Of a stretch of 39,875 bases of DNA, positions 38,419 through 39,875 are shown piece after piece. A model generated the notes under the pieces. The model had not been told where the DNA came from. It saw only the letters and a list, made by a program, of their open reading frames with translations, and did no database searches. A program made the translations under genes and the position numbers. Numbering within the stretch: the first letter of the stretch is position 1; each line of letters starts with the position of its first letter. Source of the DNA: a virus; the IMG/VR virus record IMGVR_UViG_3300037264_000698, positions 1 through 39,875 of that record; one strand, written 5' to 3'.

Positions 38419-39057
38419 ATGAAGACCGTCCTCATCGCGGGCACACACGCGTGGCGCAACGACGGCCGGCAAGAGTGGTATTGCCCTGGCAGCCCTTTTG
38501 CAACCTTCCTTGAGTCGCAGCACGTGAGCCCACTATTTGTGCCAGACACCGTCACTGAGAAACCCCAGCCCTTCGTGTGGTCCACAGCCATCGGCGGTGT
38601 AGGCTGGGGTTCCGGCGACCTAGTCGCGTGGGCCGCAGCCGGAGTCAGCCTGTTCCAGTTGGTCGTCCCACCCCTCTGCCCCGAACGTCGCGTGCCTGCG
38701 GCCGGCCTGGCTCTCATTGCCCACTCCCACGGACTCCAAGTGGCCCTCTACGCGTGCGCGGCCGGGCTGAAGGTGGACACCCTGATCTCGGTCAGTTCCC
38801 CAATCCGCAAGGACATGACGGCTACGGCTCAGCGGGCGCGACCCAACATCCGTCACTGGCTGCACCTACACAGCGATGGTTCCGACAAGATGCAATGGCT
38901 CGGGGAATTGTTCGACGGCCACCTTGGTATCGTCCGCGCGCATCCGTTGGCCGATGTCAACGAGGCTACCCCAGGTGTGGGTCACTCCGATGTGCTGAAC
39001 AGGCCAGAGGACTTCCACTACTGGGTGGACCGTGGTTGGCTCAAGGGGCTCGCATGA
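38419..39057 (+). CDS. Alpha/beta-hydrolase (esterase/lipase-like)
   Basis: 212 residues. The nucleophile elbow is AHSHG (S103) after a hydrophobic strand (AGLALI), followed by QVALYACAAGLKVDTLISVSSPI; a late GHSD (H189) fits the catalytic histidine, and an acid may be D in HLHSDGSDKMQ. The N-terminus VLIAGTHAWRNDG is the usual first strand with an oxyanion-type turn. No signal peptide. It is wedged between the SPFH gene and the lysozyme (ATGA overlap), so it may cleave a lipid or ester in the envelope during lysis, by analogy to LysB, or modify host lipids. The substrate is unknown. Confidence 0.72.
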   Translation: MKTVLIAGTHAWRNDGRQEWYCPGSPFATFLESQHVSPLFVPDTVTEKPQPFVWSTAIGGVGWGSGDLVAWAAAGVSLFQLVVPPLCPERRVPAAGLALIAHSHGLQVALYACAAGLKVDTLISVSSPIRKDMTATAQRARPNIRHWLHLHSDGSDKMQWLGELFDGHLGIVRAHPLADVNEATPGVGHSDVLNRPEDFHYWVDRGWLKGLA

Positions 39058-39566
39058 ACGCCACACGCCTAGCAGCACAACTGATCTTGCACGAGGGTCT
39101 GCGGCTGACCCCCTACGTGGATACCGAGGGCAACTGGACCATCGGCGTAGGCTACAACATCACTGGCCGAGGGTGGTCCTCCATGGAGGAAGCTCTTGGG
39201 CGTGCCGTGGCCCCGAAAGACGGTATGACGGAGAAGGCTCGCATCACCAAGGCTGAGGCCATGCAGATGCTGCGCGCAGATATCACGCGCGTCGAGCAGG
39301 CCGTGCGAGTCCACTTTCCCACCTACGATCAGTTGAACGAGGTGCGGCAGCGAGTGGTGATGGACATGGCCTTCAACATGGGCTTTAAGGCTCTGGGGTT
39401 TCACCAGACCATCGAGGCCATCAAGCAGAGTGACTGGTCGCGGGCGGCCAGGGAAATGTACAAGTCGAAGTGGGCGCGGCAAGTAGGCGACGGAGAGGGT
39501 GGACGCTTTGACCGTTGCGACCGCCTGTCGAAGATGCTGTTGACTGGCGTGGACTACACGTCTTAA
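39054..39566 (+). CDS. Endolysin, T4-type lysozyme (GH24)
   Basis: 170 residues from ATG 39054, overlapping the upstream stop. HEGLRLTPYVDTEGNWTIGVGYN carries the T4 lysozyme catalytic triad with its exact spacing (E14, D23, T29). Later parts, QRVVMDMAFNMGFKALGFHQT, AAREMYKSKWARQVGDG and GRFDRCDRLSKMLLTG, match the C-terminal lobe. It hydrolyses the MurNAc-GlcNAc bond of peptidoglycan. No signal peptide or anchor, so release needs a holin. Length is close to T4 lysozyme (164). Confidence 0.95.
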   Translation: MNATRLAAQLILHEGLRLTPYVDTEGNWTIGVGYNITGRGWSSMEEALGRAVAPKDGMTEKARITKAEAMQMLRADITRVEQAVRVHFPTYDQLNEVRQRVVMDMAFNMGFKALGFHQTIEAIKQSDWSRAAREMYKSKWARQVGDGEGGRFDRCDRLSKMLLTGVDYTS

Positions 39567-39581
39567 CCAAAGAGGCTGCTC

Positions 39582-39875
39582 ATGTCATCGAAGCGAGACG
39601 TCAAGTGCAAGGGCAAGTGCGGAACGATCATCGCCCGAGAGTCTGTAACGGGCTACTGTCAGAAATGCTTCACGGTGAAGCGAGCCAAGGACGCTCAGGC
39701 ACGAGAAGTCAAATGCAAGGGACAGTGCGGCACGATCATCGACAGAAACACGGTCACTGGTTACTGTGCTTTCTGTCTGAACGCCAAGCGCACTCAGGAT
39801 GCTCTGGATCAAGCTCATCGCATCGCGGCCAGCAAGCCCAGCGACATGGACATGCTGAAGCGTGACAACTCCGAT
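39582..39875 (+). CDS. Tandem zinc-ribbon protein, 3' end outside the window
   Basis: ATG 39582 with AAAGAGG upstream; 98 codons run to the window edge without a stop. Two 24-residue units, VKCKGKCGTIIARESVTGYC(QKCF) at 39600-39671 and VKCKGQCGTIIDRNTVTGYC(AFCL) at 39708-39779, each have C-x3-C-x12-C-x2-C, four cysteines suited to one zinc. A 12-residue basic linker separates them. Two zinc ribbons suggest nucleic-acid or protein binding. Function unknown; it may belong to the operon after the lysis genes. Confidence 0.7.
   Translation, partial: MSSKRDVKCKGKCGTIIARESVTGYCQKCFTVKRAKDAQAREVKCKGQCGTIIDRNTVTGYCAFCLNAKRTQDALDQAHRIAASKPSDMDMLKRDNSD

Noticed and set aside
1-39875. Prophage or temperate lifestyle, or a contractile tail
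   Set aside because: No integrase, repressor, attachment site, sheath or baseplate-spike genes are visible; genes outside the window cannot be judged.

Overview
The window is a continuous stretch of a tailed double-stranded DNA bacteriophage genome (Caudoviricetes). Every gene I can support is on the + strand, packed head to tail with many 4-base stop/start overlaps (ATGA, GTGA, TAATG) and Shine-Dalgarno starts, so the host is a bacterium. A tape-measure protein, a frameshifted tail-assembly chaperone and a tail tube protein, with no sheath or contractile genes, point to a siphovirus-like particle. I see no integrase, repressor or host gene, so lifestyle and host cannot be read from this window. 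Most of it looks GC-rich; two segments are clearly more AT-rich (about 14985-16450 and 33400-34560).

Layout. (1) 1-3520, replication: the end of an unknown gene, a tiny Cys-rich peptide, a primase-polymerase/helicase, a PD-(D/E)XK nuclease-like protein, then about 280 bp of an 11-bp motif in both orientations (origin or operator candidate) and a 22-bp tandem repeat. (2) 3522-6566, packaging: small terminase, a tRNA-like cloverleaf overlapping its 3' end, a strongly folded non-coding segment, large terminase, and three small proteins. (3) 6566-14588, head: portal, a MuF-type head protein carrying a ParB-like and two ADP-ribosyltransferase-like domains, DUF2213 protease/scaffold, a tail-tube protein, cement protein and an encapsulin-like major capsid protein, closed by a hairpin terminator. 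(4) 14661-22556, fibre/decoration and neck: a beta-helix protein, two repeat-rich fibre-like proteins, an adaptor and two head-tail connectors. (5) 22596-27288: six overlapping genes for glycan synthesis and methylation inserted in the middle of the neck genes. (6) 27293-34913, tail: neck/terminator proteins, tail chaperone with a textbook -1 frameshift site, tape measure, and a tail hub with an IPT/TIG domain and an inserted Asp-box (beta-propeller-like) segment. (7) 34924-39875, lysis and cell-surface functions: a coiled-coil/membrane protein, two TIM-barrel-like hydrolase candidates, a stomatin/SPFH-domain protein, an alpha/beta hydrolase, a T4-type lysozyme and a duplicated zinc-ribbon protein.

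The features most worth attention are the MuF protein with three effector-like domains separated by a repeated linker, probably fused to the portal by a +1 frame change; the glycosyltransferase/methyltransferase cassette inside the virion-assembly operon; and the SPFH and alpha/beta-hydrolase genes next to the endolysin. All functional calls come from reading motifs and gene order; no database search was run.
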